Shown: positions 44,801-60,742 of the stretch, piece after piece
Layout: each line of letters starts with the position of its first letter
Position numbering within the stretch: the first letter of the stretch is position 1
Assembly (NCBI GenBank): GCA_040954595.2
Contig: CM082584.2
Location: 6,014,001-6,078,000, forward strand
Direction of reading: 5' to 3'
DNA: 64,000 nucleotides
DNA from: Balanoglossus misakiensis
Taxonomy: Eukaryota; Hemichordata
Translations under genes and position numbers: made by a program
The notes under the pieces: generated by a model
Seen by the model: only the letters and a program-made list of their open reading frames with translations
Told to the model about the DNA's origin: nothing
The model's database searches: none

Positions 44801-47800
44801 TTTCTACAGTTGTTTTTCCTGACGTGTTCATTGACGCCAAAGTCGACGAACGATGCGTGGATTACATCACCATAAGTTGGTCGCTGGATCCCTGTGTGGA
44901 TCCTGTGTATGACGTTGGAAGTTACACCATCACCATCGATCCCGCCACGGTGGAAGGTCAGACACAATTCGATCTGCAAGAGGAAGAGGTTCTGAATGAT
45001 TTGTACGACCCCATCACTAGACGAATGGTTTACACAATTGCAACCGTCCTGCCCGAGGTTTCATATGAAATCACTATTCTTGTCCGAGATACAGATGGTG
45101 CCAACGAAGCGACAATAAGTATCATAAGCGGTAAGAAGTTACGTTTTACCACTAATCACCAATCTATCATTGAAAAAGCAAAATGTCGTTATTTTGCAAA
45201 TTTAATTGTTTGCTTTGTTCATAAAGATAAAGTTGTGTGGGTTGAACCTTGTGCTACAACGATGCTGCAATAACGCTCATAAATGGTGAGAAGGCTATAT
45301 GTATATGGGTACATGGGCGTTATAAGTAATTCTCTTGTACTTTCTTGGCTCTGATTCTTCTTGACTTAGTTATAATCACATTCGCTCTATCGGGATGTTA
45401 GTTATGTAGCAGAGTCCCGCTTTAAATGACAGCATATGAGTAACTGGACACGGTCAACACATGCGTCAACTGCCATTTCAGGAAAACGGCCAATTGTTTT
45501 GTCACATTCCCGCTAATCTCTCGTGTTGCTCACCGAGGCGACACCTTGATGGTCGGCGTTTGTTTTTCTTTATTGTAACTGGTGGGAAATCTGGTGGTGA
45601 CGTCATACCAACGAGAGAGATAAGCGGGAACATGACAGCATCATCAGAATACGAGACATGGGGGTCAGATCAACTATCAGCTGAGCACAACACCTTTATC
45701 ACAATGTTTTGCCTGCCTAATGAAAGTGTCTATAAATCGCATGGCTTAAATACATGTACATTTATGTAAATGTTGATTCGTTCGAGGATCACTGGTGCAT
45801 GTAAGCTTGCTTATACATTGATTAACAAGACCGACTATCACACGCCCTTCCTTGCAGATGACATCTGCTTCTATGCATTAAATCCGTGTCTAAATGGCGC
45901 CACTTGTTGCGATGATGGTGTAAACTATGAGTGCCGATGTGCAGGTGATTATGAAGGAGTTCACTGTGAAGACGATGGAAATCCTTGTGACCCAAATCCA
46001 TGTCAAAATGCTGGATTGTGCATTCGACAATATCCCGGAATGGTATGCAGCTGTCCAATTGGCTATGGCGGTACCTATTGTGAGACATGTAAGTACATGC
46101 AGACCATATTGTTGTTATTTCATCCATTTTGCTATTACCATGTAATCTGCTTCGTCGCCAAATTCTGAATCGCTGTGCAACTCCAATGGCGATTTATTAG
46201 ATTTATCGTATTTTCCTCAACCGTGGTAGTTGTCGGTGTCATTCTGTGCCCATATGTTTATGTGTTTTCTGTCATGTACTATACAATGTATAGTTGCATT
46301 CTTTACTGATACCTCTACTACGTCGGTGACATTAAACACTATTGGAAATTACAGTGCGAATAAGAGAGATTCAACGCCAGATACACTAAGTCAATACATG
46401 TATATAGTTAGAATTACAGTTACTCAGTAAATGTATGTGAGTTACAGGATTGTTCTATTTATATAATTATTATCATATGCAAAAAAGATAGATGGATACA
46501 TAATCAATAAGAATATTGTTTTTTTCCTGTTGAAGTGGTGCTGGTTCCCGTCGATTGCTCACTAAACGTCGTTGAAGCACACTGCACATCAGCTTTGATA
46601 GACTGGGAAGAAAGTGGAGTTGGTTTACAACCGGAAAGGTATGAAGTGTATGGAAACGTAATCGGTGAAACAGAAAAACTCTTCTTGTGTGGATGTGACT
46701 ACCCGGAAACATCGTGCCTGGCAGAGAACTTGGTGAAAAGTGCAACGTACCTCTATGAGATTGTGAGCATCGCGGGAGAGGATAGTGTCGCCTGTGAAGA
46801 AACTCAGACATTCAATCTAAAAGGTGAGGAAAGGTCATAAACAAACTTGTATTTGTTGGAATTCGAACTGAAAACTCTATAACTTACAGACAGTTGAACA
46901 TTTTCAGATTCATGGGTTGGATGTCAACGTACAACAGTAAATTGGGTAATAGCTCCGTCAGTTTGAACTGTGTCAATTAGAATATTGCAAAACAACAAAA
47001 TAAATCTTCATAAAGAAGATCTAAACTGTGATGGTCCATAGAGAGAGACAATTATTTCTTTTCTACATACAAAGTGTAATCGATCTGTCTACATCTCTTT
47101 CTGATATGCAGTAATAAGTTACTGTGTTCATAACTAACATATTGATCTTAACTGCAGATGAGCCTGCCTACACGTCTTGCCCTGAAAACCCTGACGCAGA
47201 ATATGCTGATGGTGTTGATGAAGTCCAGATCTGGTGGGAGGAACCGGTGATTGAATGCCCGAGTTCGGAAACATTAGATAGGTCTTCACATAAGTCTGGT
47301 GATTTCTTCCCGATAGGGACCACTACTGTGACGTATGAACTGATTGAATCTGCTGTCATAGTAGATACCTGTATATTCGACGTGGTTGTTGTAGGTACGT
47401 CCTGGTGTCATGTTCTGTAAAACAGAACTATGACAATCAATGTTCAACTATCACTTTAACTGGTACTGGAGGTACTGGTAAGACACAGTGATTTGTTCCC
47501 TAAGTGTGCTTAATACCAAACAATTGTCCCCCCCCCCCCCCCGTGGAGTAAATTCTACCTCTTTTTCATGATTATCTTCTCCGAGGTAAATGCTGGGACC
47601 AAAAATGTTGGGGTTTGAAATTGTACACATGCACTGCAAAATGCACCTTTTATCATACAATAACTTATAACTTATATTCTTTGGTAACTACCATATAAGG
47701 TCCAAGAGGCTACCTAAGTTTGACTCGTGGACGTTAGTATTCCCAAAAACAGTCAATGTTAAGCAATTAATGTATGTACACTGTCTGATTTCAGAGCGTG

Positions 47801-50800
47801 GCGTATGTACAGCTTACGGAGATCCCCACTACATTTCCTTCAACAACGAGTATTATGATTTCCAAGGTGTGTGTACATACGTATTGGTTGCAACCAGCCA
47901 AGCCGTGTCTCCTCAGTTCAACGTCACAGTCTTAAATGTAGAGTCAGAATCCAATCCAGATTATTCAATCACCAAAGAAGTCAATGTGACGATCTTCAAC
48001 ACAGTGAGTAGTATATTTTGACGATGGTTTTATGCCTAATGTCATAGACAGCTTTACTATTGTCAATTCTGGAATTTACCAGATAATAAGATATAATTAC
48101 TTTCAAGGGTTCATTCTACATACTTCAAACAAATTACCAACATTGTAAATTTGTATCTTCGACATGCTGGTTTCCATGATAACGTTAACTAAATATCTCT
48201 TTTTTGTCCGTGTGCTACCTGTTATCATTCCAGCTAATTACTTTGATGGAAGATGGTGAAGTGCGAATAAATGGAATAAGAGTACGCCTGCCAGTGAACC
48301 CCGCTGATGGTGTCTTTGTCATCCAAAATGGAATGTTGGTAGTGAGTACACAATCTATTTACTAACATTTACAACATTTATCTTGAATTCCTACAGTTGT
48401 TATACCTACATACCAGCCATCTTTATCAGACGAGTATCACAGTCAACCTACATTCGAGGTCAACATGAAAAATATATGCCGACGCTAAGCTGTGCACTTC
48501 AGATGTCCCATAATATCCACACAAGGCGGAAAGTATCCGCGCATAGAAAGATATCGTCTCAGTGTGCCTTGGTCGACATACCGGACACACTTCAAAGAAC
48601 ACCTCCTGCTACAAACAGACGTCCAGTACTGTGTACGTAGTATATATCTCTCATTCTCACAATTATACCCTTTGCCTTACAGACTGTCTACACTGATTTC
48701 GGGGTCATCGTCAGCTTTGATGGAGACAATCAAGTGGTAGCCAAAGTGCCAGCAAATCCGTACAAGTTTGAAGTTGCTGGTCTCTGTGGTCATTACGGAG
48801 AAACAGGCTATCATAAGCCTGGTGGTAGTAAGGTAAATGACATCACCTTTGAACGGTCTTTGCGAGTGTTTGTTAATGTACTATATTCATTGGGTTGGGT
48901 TCCAGAAAAACTATACTGGGACTGAAGCGAAAGTTGCAGTTCTATACATATATATCTCTGTGCTAACAATACGAAATCATCTTTAACAAATATAATAATG
49001 TGCGTTTGTTAGGATCGTAGCTCTCGATGATTAATAGTATAATCCTTCAACGAATGTAATGGTAAACGTTACACATTTTAATAAGCAAATGTGGAAAAAT
49101 GTATCGATTTGCTGGATGCAATGTGACTAAATTTGCTCGGGAATATACTCAATACTGATTGGACGATTTTACCAATAATTTTTGTTAGGGTTCGGGAGTT
49201 TACCTCCAGGTTCGAGATAATATAGAATATAAAAGTTTCTATAAATTTCAATTTCTGGAAATGTTCAAAGGTTACATACATTTCAATCCTCAAAATAACA
49301 AACCGAGAGCAGAAACATTTATGTTTACCTGCTAATACCAATTGCAAATAAACGCAAGCATTCGTCTGCTCCACAGGGAGAATATACTTGTTATTCTGTA
49401 TTTCAGTACTTTTTATTTTGGCTTCACAGACAGGTGACGTGAACGAGTTTGGTGATAGCTGGGCGACTCAAGAGTGTAAACCAACAAATACGTCGACATG
49501 TCCAACGCCCGGTGGATCCGATGAGTGCAGCATCATCACAGATCCCTCAGGTAGAGTAATTGTGTTAGTGCATGACAATTTGTTTTTTTTTCAATCGGAT
49601 TCATGGGAAAAGACCATTGTTATTTAATTTTATTATGTTACTTTATGTTATTACTTTAGAAAAACATAAACATTGACTTGTAACCGTCGTTATTACACAC
49701 GTCTATGTAGAAGTGAAAGGTCATTTTATAGTTTAGAAGGCCACTAACATTTTCCTTTGTTACGTTCTCATACTAAAATTTGTGTATACCTTGAATAAAT
49801 GAAGAATTCATATGTTACACTTACTCTATTCGCAGGCCCGTTTGCTGAATGCCATGATGACGTGGTTCCTGACCCATACTATGATGCCTGTCTGGTTGAT
49901 TTCTGTGCTACTGGGGAATATTGTCCAGCCATAGAGGCATACGCACGTCGATGTAGAGAACTTGGAGTTCCCATTGATCATGACTGGAGGAATGAGGATT
50001 TCTGTCGTGAGTTCCTTTTGGCTTTATAACATGGCGCATAATTATTTACACACAGTATTTTTGTATCCAGGTTTTATTATTTGGAGTTCATCTAGTTTGT
50101 ATAAGGGAATTGTTCGCATTCATTTGTCAACAATATTTAAATACATATTGCAAATGTGCAGGTTGTGTTGGAAAGCCAAATGCCAGGACTTCAGTTATTG
50201 TGCGCAGAACATTAACAAACACAAGTCGCAGCTTTAAAGTTGACTTACATGTACCTACACATTTGCTAACAGCTGTGACATGTCCAAATGGTACTGAATA
50301 CTATTCATGTGGGCCTGCATGTATGAACACCTGTGCTGAGCCACCGGCGGAAGCTGGTAAGACCTGTCCAATCACTGAATGCGTCGAGGGGTGTTTTTGC
50401 CCAAATGGCACTGTGCTGGATGGAGATAAGTGTGTTGACCCGACTCTCTGTGGATGCCTGACCAATGGATCTTACCATTCTGTAAGTACTGCAATTATGC
50501 CAATAATGTGTAAACAAACACTAACAACAAAACAAAGCTATACCCATGTATGCTGCAAATGTCAAGATTGTAACATGTACGTGGCAAACGCCCATGACAA
50601 AAGCGTATACACAACTCCTGTGACATATGCTGAAAATTACTTTTGTGTCTACAGAGGTCATTTCTTGCAACGTGATATGAGTCTGCAATGTGAACCTTCA
50701 AAACTTGTATAAGCATTATCCATTATTTCACAATAAGGGTGCACTTATGTTACCCCGACAATAATATGTATATTAAGCTGTCTGTGGTTGGATGGACCCT

Positions 50801-53800
50801 CCCTTTAAACACACGACTATTTATTACACAGTCGACTGATAAGATGCTGTTGGTTTTTATTGTTAAGACAAATAGTTGATTTCTTGCAGATCGGAGATAT
50901 TGTAGTTAGCCCGGACTGCTCAATGATGTGTACATGTACAGAAAATAAGGAAATGGAGTGTTCACAAGTTGTATGTCACCAAAATTCAACTTGTTCAATA
51001 CGTAATGGTGTAAGGAAATGTTATTGCGATGAACCATATTATGAAGGAAATGGATACTACTGCAGAAGTGAGTAAAATATATTTGCTGCTATTACAGATA
51101 TTTTTGCTTATTAACAGAATTAATTAATTTAATGTTTGCACAATATGGAATACAATCAGATACGGCAAACACTTTCAATTGTATATTGATTGATGTGTAT
51201 ACTATTGCAATGACTGACCAAATGGTATATTCAGTATGCATGAACGAAGTGAATGGATAGTATCTAACATATGCAAATACTCTAACCTATGACATAAAAG
51301 TATTGACGTATCGAAAAGATTTTGCATCACCAAGAAGCGAGACTGATGAGTTGATATAAACGTCAGTGATAACTTTTTGGGCAACGAAAACTTTCTTCTG
51401 AAAAAGTGACACTTTCTTTTCACATAGAAAAATGTGAAGACCCAGGATCTCCCGAATATGGTGGACAGAACGAAAATTATGAGTATCCTGTGTCCACTGG
51501 AACAAAAGTCACATACTACTGTGATGTGGACTACATGCTGTATGATTCAAACACCACGACGTGCATGGACAACTCATTCACCGTATGTGAATTAGGCTAT
51601 TGGTCAGACCCTGTTCCTGAATGCAGAAAAGGATGCGATGACCCAGGTACTCCCGAGCAAGGCCAACAGGTAGGAGATATTCAGTATCCAGTGTGTACGG
51701 GAACAGTAGTGAACTATGAATGCGATGTATTGCATGAACTTGTAGGTTCCCCATCTACCACATGTCAAGACGGGATTTGGAGTGATCCCGCGCCAATATG
51801 TCAGCCGATGTGTACAGACCCTGGCACACCAGATAATGGTTTCCAGGTAGGGAACCCCAGCTACCCTGTTTCAGAAGGCACGGAGGTGGAATTTGCATGT
51901 AATGAAGGCTTTTCATTGTATGACGAGAACACATGCCTAGAAACATATAGCACCTTTTGTATTGACGGAAGCTGGACAGAACCTGTTCCAGTATGTCAGC
52001 CAGTTTGTGATGACCCTGGTGACCCTGACAATGGTAATCAAGTAAACCCCCCAACATATCCCGTTTGTGAAGGCACCACTGTTCTTTATGAATGCGATGA
52101 CATGCACGAGCTGATTGGTTCAGAATCGACAACCTGCAATGATGGAGGGTGGTCAGAAGAAGTTCCCGAGTGTAGAATCATGTGTACAGATCCTGGAACA
52201 CCTCAGTATGGTTGTCAAATTGGTGATCCGCAGTACCCTGTTTCCAATGGGACAGTTGTCGAATTTTGTTGCAATACAAATTATGATTTGATAGATCCAA
52301 CAGACGCAACATGTCTTGAAAGTTACAGCACAATTTGTATTGATGGTAAATGGTCAGAACCAAACCCAATATGTGAAGCAGAATGTAATGATCCTGGCAC
52401 ACCATCCAATGGCACCCAAGTTGGAGATGTCGAGTATCCTGTATGTTCAGGGACATCAGTGTCCTTTACCTGTGATGATAGGCATGAAATGCACGGAAAT
52501 GAAACAATAACATGCATTGATGGTGACTGGACATCCCCAATACCAAGCTGCAATCCAACCTGTGAAGATCCTGGCGCTCCAAATAATGGACATCAAATCG
52601 GAGACCATGATTATCCCGTGAGTGACGGACATGTAGTCAACTTTGGATGTGATGATACCTATGTCTTGTTTGATAATGAAACAAAGGAGTGCATTGAAAG
52701 TTCATACACAACATGTGACAACGGAGTGTGGAACAACAGTCTTCCTTTGTGTAAGAGAGCTTGTGATGATCCTGGTTCTCCTGCCTATGGGTCTCAGGTG
52801 CAAAATTATACATATCCTGTTTGCACTGCTACTGTTATCGAGTATCAATGTAATGTAGGTTTTGAACTAGTTGGTGGACATGCAACAATTTGCCATGATT
52901 TCGAGTGGATGAGTTTTAATCGACCCTATTGTCGACCTACATGTGAAGACCTTGGTAGCCCAGAAAATGGTTATCAAATCAACCCACCAGAATACCCTTG
53001 TAGCCAATACTATGAGCTAGATTTTGGATGCAACGAAGGTTACTCTCTTCATGACCCAGAGAATTATGACTGTGCAGACTCCTACACAAGTATTTGTCTA
53101 AATGGCACTTGGTCTGAACCATTACCCCTCTGCCAACTTGAATGTGATGATCCCGGACAACCCGATAATGGGCAACAGATTGGTAATCCTGCATATCCAG
53201 TCTGCTCTGGTACTACTGTTAGTTTCAGTTGTGATGAGGGGCATGAACTTATTGGGGTAGATATGTTAACATGCCAAAATGGCTTGTGGAACGACGATCC
53301 ACCAACCTGTTCACCAACCTGTGAAGATCCAGGTAACCCAGAAAATGGACAGCAGATAGGAGATAATCAATACCCAGTCAGCAACGGAACAGTCTTGTAC
53401 TTTGATTGCAATGAGGACTACTCATTGTATGATGCCGATTTGACAGTCTGTTTGGACGAATACAGTATGGTATGCATCAATGGCAATTGGACAGAACCTC
53501 TTCCAATCTGCCAAATTATGTGCAGTGATCCAGGCACACCTGAGAATGGTGAATATAAGAATGTGCCACAGTTTCCAGTATGTGAAGGAACGCAGCTTGA
53601 ATATGTCTGTGATCCTCTGTATGAGTTGATTGGTTCAGAAATAACAGTGTGTCAAAATGGAATGTGGTCAGATCCAGTTCCTGAATGCAGAATCATGTGT
53701 ACAGATCCTGGCGACCCTGAAAATGGATACCAAGTTGGTGACCCTAAGTATCCAGCCTCAGAAGGAACAGAAGTAAGCTTTGAGTGTGATCCCGGCTATT

Positions 53801-56800
53801 CTCTCCATGATCCCGACACTGACACTTGTGAAGATTCTTGGTCAACAGTATGTGTAGATGGCAACTGGACAGAGCCAGTACCAGATTGTCGACTTGAGTG
53901 TGATGACCCAGGTGCACCAGACAATGGACATGAAAAAGAAGATCCTGCATACCCTGTCTGTTCTGGTACGAACGTGACATATGTCTGTGATGCTGGACAT
54001 CAGCTCATCGGTGACCCAACATTGACATGTCAAGATGGATCTTGGGATTATCTTGTTCCTGAGTGTACACCAACCTGCGATGATCCTGGTACACCTGATA
54101 ACGGATTCCAGGCTGGAGACCCTGAATACCCAGTGCTCGATGGAACAGTTGTCGAATTTGGTTGCTTTGATGGGTATTCTTTGTATGATAATCAGACAGA
54201 GGTTTGCCTAGATAATTACACCTCACAATGCCAGAATCAACAATGGTCAGACCCTGTGCCAATTTGTCAAGCAACTTGTACTGATCAAGGGGTCCCAGAA
54301 AATGGACAACAGGTTAACACAGTCACATACCCTGTATGTGAAGGAACAATTGTGGAGTATCAATGTGATGATATGTATGAACTCATTGGTGAAAGTACGA
54401 GTGTCTGCCAGAATGGTATTTGGACCAGCCCTGTTCCTGAATGCAGAATCATGTGTGATGATCCTGGAACACCTCAGTATGGTTGTCAAATTGGTGATCC
54501 ACAGTATCCTGTTTCAAATGGGACGGTTGTCGAATTTTGTTGCAATACAAATTATGATCTGATAGATCCAACAGACGCAACCTGTCTTGAAAGTTACAGC
54601 ACAATTTGTATTGATGGTAAATGGTCAGAACAAAACCCAACTTGTGAAGCAGAATGTAATGATCCTGGCACGCCATCTGATGGCACTCAAGTTGGAGATG
54701 TCGAGTATCCTGTATGTTCAGGGACATCAGTGTCCTTTACCTGTGATGATAGGCATGAAATGCATGGAAATGAAACAATAACATGCATTGATGGTGACTG
54801 GACATCCCCAATACCAAGCTGCAATCCAACCTGCGAAGATCCTGGCACACCAAGTAATGGACATCAAATAGGAGACCATGATTATCCTGTGAGTGACGGA
54901 CATGTAGTCAACTTTGGATGTGATGATACCTATGTCTTGTTCAATAATGTAACAAAGGATTGCATTGAAAGTGCATACACAACATGTGACAATGGCACAT
55001 GGACCAACCCTCTCCCGTTATGTAAGAGAGCATGCGACGATCCTGGTTATCCTGTCCATGGGTCTCAGGTGCAAAATTATACATATCCTGTTTGCACTGC
55101 TACCCTAGTTGAGTATCAATGTAATGAGGGTTTTGAGCTAGTTGGTGGACATGCAACAATTTGCCATGATTACGATTGGATGAGTTTTAATCGACCCTAT
55201 TGTCGACCTACATGTGAAGACCTTGGTAGCCCAGAAAATGGTTATCAAATCAACCCACCAGAATACCCTTGTAGCCAATACTATGAGCTAGATTTTGGAT
55301 GCAACGAAGGTTACTCTCTTCATGACCCAGAGAATTATGACTGTGCAGACTCCTACACAAGTATTTGTCTAAATGGCACTTGGTCTGAACCATTACCCCT
55401 CTGCCAACTTGAATGTGATGATCCCGGACAACCCGATAATGGGCAACAGATTGGTAATCCTGCATATCCAGTCTGCTCTGGTACTACTGTTAGTTTCAGT
55501 TGTGATGAGGGGCATGAACTTATTGGGGTAGATATGTTAACATGCCAAAATGGCTTGTGGAACGACGATCCACCAACCTGTTCACCAACCTGTGAAGATC
55601 CAGGTAACCCAGAAAATGGACAGCAGATAGGAGATAATCAATACCCAGTCAGCAACGGAACAGTCTTGTACTTTGATTGCAATGAGGACTACTCATTGTA
55701 TGATGCCGATTTGACAGTCTGTTTGGACGAATACAGTATGGTATGCATCAATGGCAATTGGACAGAACCTCTTCCAATCTGCCAAATTATGTGCAGTGAT
55801 CCAGGCACACCTGAGAATGGTGAATATAAGAATGTGCCACAGTTTCCAGTATGTGAAGGAACGCAGCTTGAATATGTCTGTGATCCTCTGTATGAGTTGA
55901 TTGGTTCAGAAATAACAGTGTGTCAAAATGGAATGTGGTCAGATCCAGTTCCTGAATGCAGAATCATGTGTACAGATCCTGGCGACCCTGAAAATGGATA
56001 CCAAGTTGGTGACCCTAAGTATCCAGCCTCAGAAGGAACAGAAGTTATCTTTGAGTGTGATCCCGGCTATTCTCTCCATGATCCCGACACTGACACTTGT
56101 GAAGATTCTTGGTCAACAGTATGTGTAGATGGCAACTGGACAGAGCCAGTACCAGATTGTCGACTTGAGTGTGATGACCCAGGTGCACCAGACAATGGAC
56201 ATGAAAAAGAAGATCCTGCATACCCTGTCTGTTCTGGTACGAACGTGACATATGTCTGTGATGCTGGACATCAGCTCATCGGTGACCCAACATTGACATG
56301 TCAAGATGGATCTTGGGATTATCTTGTTCCTGAGTGTACACCAACCTGCGATGATCCTGGTACACCTGATAACGGATTCCAGGCTGGAGACCCTGAATAC
56401 CCAGTGCTCGATGGAACAGTTGTCGAATTTGGTTGCTTTGATGGGTATTCTTTGTATGATAATCAGACAGAGGTTTGCCTAGATAATTACACCTCACAAT
56501 GCCAGAATCAACAATGGTCAGACCCTGTGCCAATTTGTCAAGCAACTTGTACTGATCAAGGGGTCCCAGAAAATGGACAACAGGTTAACACAGTCACATA
56601 CCCTGTATGTGAAGGAACAATTGTGGAGTATCAATGTGATGATATGTATGAACTCATTGGTGAAAGTACGAGTGTCTGCCAGAATGGTATTTGGACCAGC
56701 CCTGTTCCTGAATGCAGAATCATGTGTGATGATCCTGGAACACCTCAGTATGGTTGTCAAATTGGTGATCCGCAGTATCCTGTTTCAAATGGGACGGTTG

Positions 56801-59800
56801 TCGAATTTTGTTGCAATACAAATTATGATCTGATAGATCCAACAGACGCAACCTGTCTTGAAAGTTACAGCACAATTTGTATTGATGGTAAATGGTCAGA
56901 ACAAAACCCAACTTGTGAAGCAGAATGTAATGATCCTGGCACGCCATCTGATGGCACTCAAGTTGGAGATGTCGAGTATCCTGTATGTTCAGGGACATCA
57001 GTGTCCTTTACCTGTGATGATAGGCATGAAATGCATGGAAATGAAACAATAACATGCATTGATGGTGACTGGACATCCCCAATACCAAGCTGCAATCCAA
57101 CCTGCGAAGATCCTGGCACACCAAGTAATGGACATCAAATAGGAGACCATGATTATCCTGTGAGTGACGGACATGTAGTCAACTTTGGATGTGATGATAC
57201 CTATGTCTTGTTCAATAATGTAACAAAGGATTGCATTGAAAGTGCATACACAACATGTGACAATGGCACATGGACCAACCCTCTCCCGTTATGTAAGAGA
57301 GCATGCGACGATCCTGGTTATCCTGTCCATGGGTCTCAGGTGCAAAATTATACATATCCTGTTTGCACTGCTACCCTAGTTGAGTATCAATGTAATGAGG
57401 GTTTTGAGCTAGTTGGTGGACATGCAACAATTTGCCATGATTACGATTGGATGAGTTTTAATCGACCCTATTGTCGACCTACATGTGAAGACCTTGGTAG
57501 CCCAGAAAATGGTTATCAAATCAACCCACCAGAATACCCTTGTAGCCAATACTATGAGCTAGATTTTGGATGCAACGAAGGTTACTCTCTTCATGACCCA
57601 GAGAATTATGACTGTGCAGACTCCTACACAAGTATTTGTCTAAATGGCACTTGGTCTGAACCATTACCCCTCTGCCAACTTGAATGTGATGATCCCGGAC
57701 AACCTGATAATGGGCAACAGATTGGTACTCCTGCATATCCTGTCTGTTCAGGCACTGATGTAACATATGTCTGTGATGCTGGACATCAGCTCATTGGTGA
57801 CCCAACATTGACATGTCAAGATGGATCTTGGGATTATCCTGTTCCTGAGTGTATACCAACCTGTGATGATCCTGGTACCCCTGACAATGGATATCAGCAA
57901 GGAGATCCTGTCTATCCAGTACTTGATGGGACCACAGTATATTTTAGTTGTAATGGAGGCTATTCATTACATGATAGCCAGACGGCTGAGTGCGTTGATA
58001 TTGCTAGCACAACATGTATCAATGGTGCATGGACAGATCCTATTCCACAGTGTCGACTAGAATGTGATGATCCGGGCAGCCCTAATGATGGCGAACAGGT
58101 CGAAGATTTGCAGTACCCTGTATGTTCTGGTACCAACGTGACATTCAGCTGCAATCAATATCACACTCTTGTTGGTGAAACAACTTCTATGTGTAAAGAG
58201 GGTTTATGGACCAACCCTGTCCCCGAATGTGAACCTCAGTGTATTGATCCAGGTACACCAGAGAACGGGTACCAAGAAGACGATTATGTTTACCCAGTAA
58301 TAGATGGCACAGTCGTTTCATTCGGTTGTAATGAAGGTTATAGTTTGCACGAACCAGTGACAGAAGATTGTTTGGAATCATATGAAACTATCTGTCAAAA
58401 TCACGCTTGGACGAAACCGGTACCTCTGTGTTTAGAAAAGTGTGATGATCCGGGCACACCATCAAATGGTACACAGGCACCAACGCATGACTACCCGGTA
58501 TGTTCTGGCACATCTGTCTCTTACGAATGCAGTGACGGGCATTTCTTGTCAGGCGAGGACACACTTATTTGTGAAGAGGGTGTGTGGAACCATCCTGTGC
58601 CAACATGTCAACCAGGTTGTGATGATCCAGGTACACCAGAAAATGGACAACAATTGGAGGACTACACTTACCCTGTACCTCCAGGTACTATTGTCACATT
58701 CTGTTGTGATGAAAACCATCTATTGAAAGGAAACCAAGCCCTGCTATGCCAGGATGACGGTACCTGGGATGATTTATTGCCTGTATGTGAACCGATGTGT
58801 TTGGATCCTGGTGCCCCAGAGAATGGTTATCAGATAGACGTTGTTGAATACCCCGTTGAAACTGGCACTACCATTCATTATGGCTGTGATCTTGGATTTG
58901 AAAAACATGGCATCGGGTACAGCACATGCGATATGGGTGACTGGATACCACCAGTGGATGACACATTTTGCGCAGGTAGATATATGTGCATTTAGAGTGA
59001 TTGATTTTTCTTCATTAATTTATGAGACTCATTTCCGTGATCATAACTAATTTGACCAAAGGATTCAGATATTTTCTGTAGAACATTTCTGTCTGATAAC
59101 AATGGATAAAACGCTATCTATCTCAAACCTCTATATGCAGTCTTGTATAATGTCTTATATTTAAAAAAAATCTGAGTGAATATACCGGTCACTCATTTGT
59201 TTTCTGTTGAACACTAGAAATCGTTGAGTGTTGTAGTGACCCGTGCCAGAATGGTGGGATTTGCATCGAAGGTATTGCGCGATATGACTGTGTCTGTTCT
59301 GCCGGTTTTGAAGGATTCAACTGCGAACAAGGTAAAATGAACATATACATTGTAATTCCCATATTCATTTCAATCTATTGACAAAATGAACTAAATACAT
59401 TTTCTAATTGCGATATTTATTTCATAACATATTCTAATGTGTAATGTGCCTTATTTCACGAAAACGTGTCGTTTAATATTGACCTTAAGGAATGACATGT
59501 TATCGTAGTGTATTACCTTACATTTTAACAAGGTCCTTTTAATCCACCAATTACTTTAAACAGAGTATTCAGTCTGTTACGTATGGGGCGATCCACACTA
59601 TGTAACCTATGATGGCGAAAAGTATGACTTCAACGGTGACTGTGTCTACGTTCTGACCGAGAGTGCAACGTATGAGATGACGTCATTTAAGGTTTTAGTC
59701 AACAATGAAGCTTTTGAAGCAGGTGGTAATCAATTGAGTGTTACCCAAGAACTTGCACTGATAGTGTATGGCAAGGTAGGTCCACACTCCTGTTTTTATG

Positions 59801-60696
59801 ACTTGAATCAGTAGTTAATGAAAGGATCACACAGAGTACTACATAGAAGAACGCAAACCTATTGATTAAAATATCAAAATGTGTTTTTTTTTCTCCCTGC
59901 CATTCCAGGAAATACGACTGAAGAGAGACAAAGTAGTAACAGTTGATGGTACAGCCGTGACTTTGCCGCATGAAGTATCACCAGAAATATGGATCAAAGA
60001 AACAGGAAGCTACATGGTATGTACTTCATTAAATAAAACAATGTGTGATATATTTGTTTATCATAGTTGTTTAATTAACAACGAACTCCCACCCAAACCC
60101 CACGGTGTTTTCATGCAATATGTACACATTCAATCTATTTGCTATGTTTTCAGAGTGTGTATGTTGACTTTGGCCTGGTACTCAGATGGGATGGACAACA
60201 TTATGGTGACGTGAAAGTCCCCGAAACCTACAAAGGCACTCTTCGTGGCCTGTGTGGAAACTATAATGGCGATCCTACAGACGACTTTACGGATCCACTG
60301 AAAAGGCTTGTAAGTATATAGTACAGGTGTAGGACGTATGCTTCTAGCACATAGTACCTATTGACCTTTTTGCTTACTTGATGGGTCCTGATATTTGTTT
60401 TAGTCAACTAATGGTTACAGGCCAATGAGTATGCCTAAAGTGTTTTTTTTTCTATTATCATTAGATTCCAACTGAGATGGAACATCCTCACAGGGCAGCC
60501 ATGTTTGGAAATACATGGGTCGCTAACCCAGAGGAGTGTTTCTCTGATGCCAGTGGTTGTAGCCCCTGTGCAGATGATGTTGACAAAGCAATGGAGGCGC
60601 ATGAACTGTGCACCCTCATCAGTGATCCTCAAGGTAACAGTGTTTGTTAATTTGCTTCCATTGTTTCTGTGGATATGCATGCATGTACATTTGTAC

Positions 60697-60742
<46 letters not shown>

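Noticed and set aside
47528-47542. Run of 15 C in a gene B intron, and similar G/C runs elsewhere
   Set aside because: Homopolymer expansion or sequencing noise; the gene A counterpart has CCCTCG. No function can be supported.
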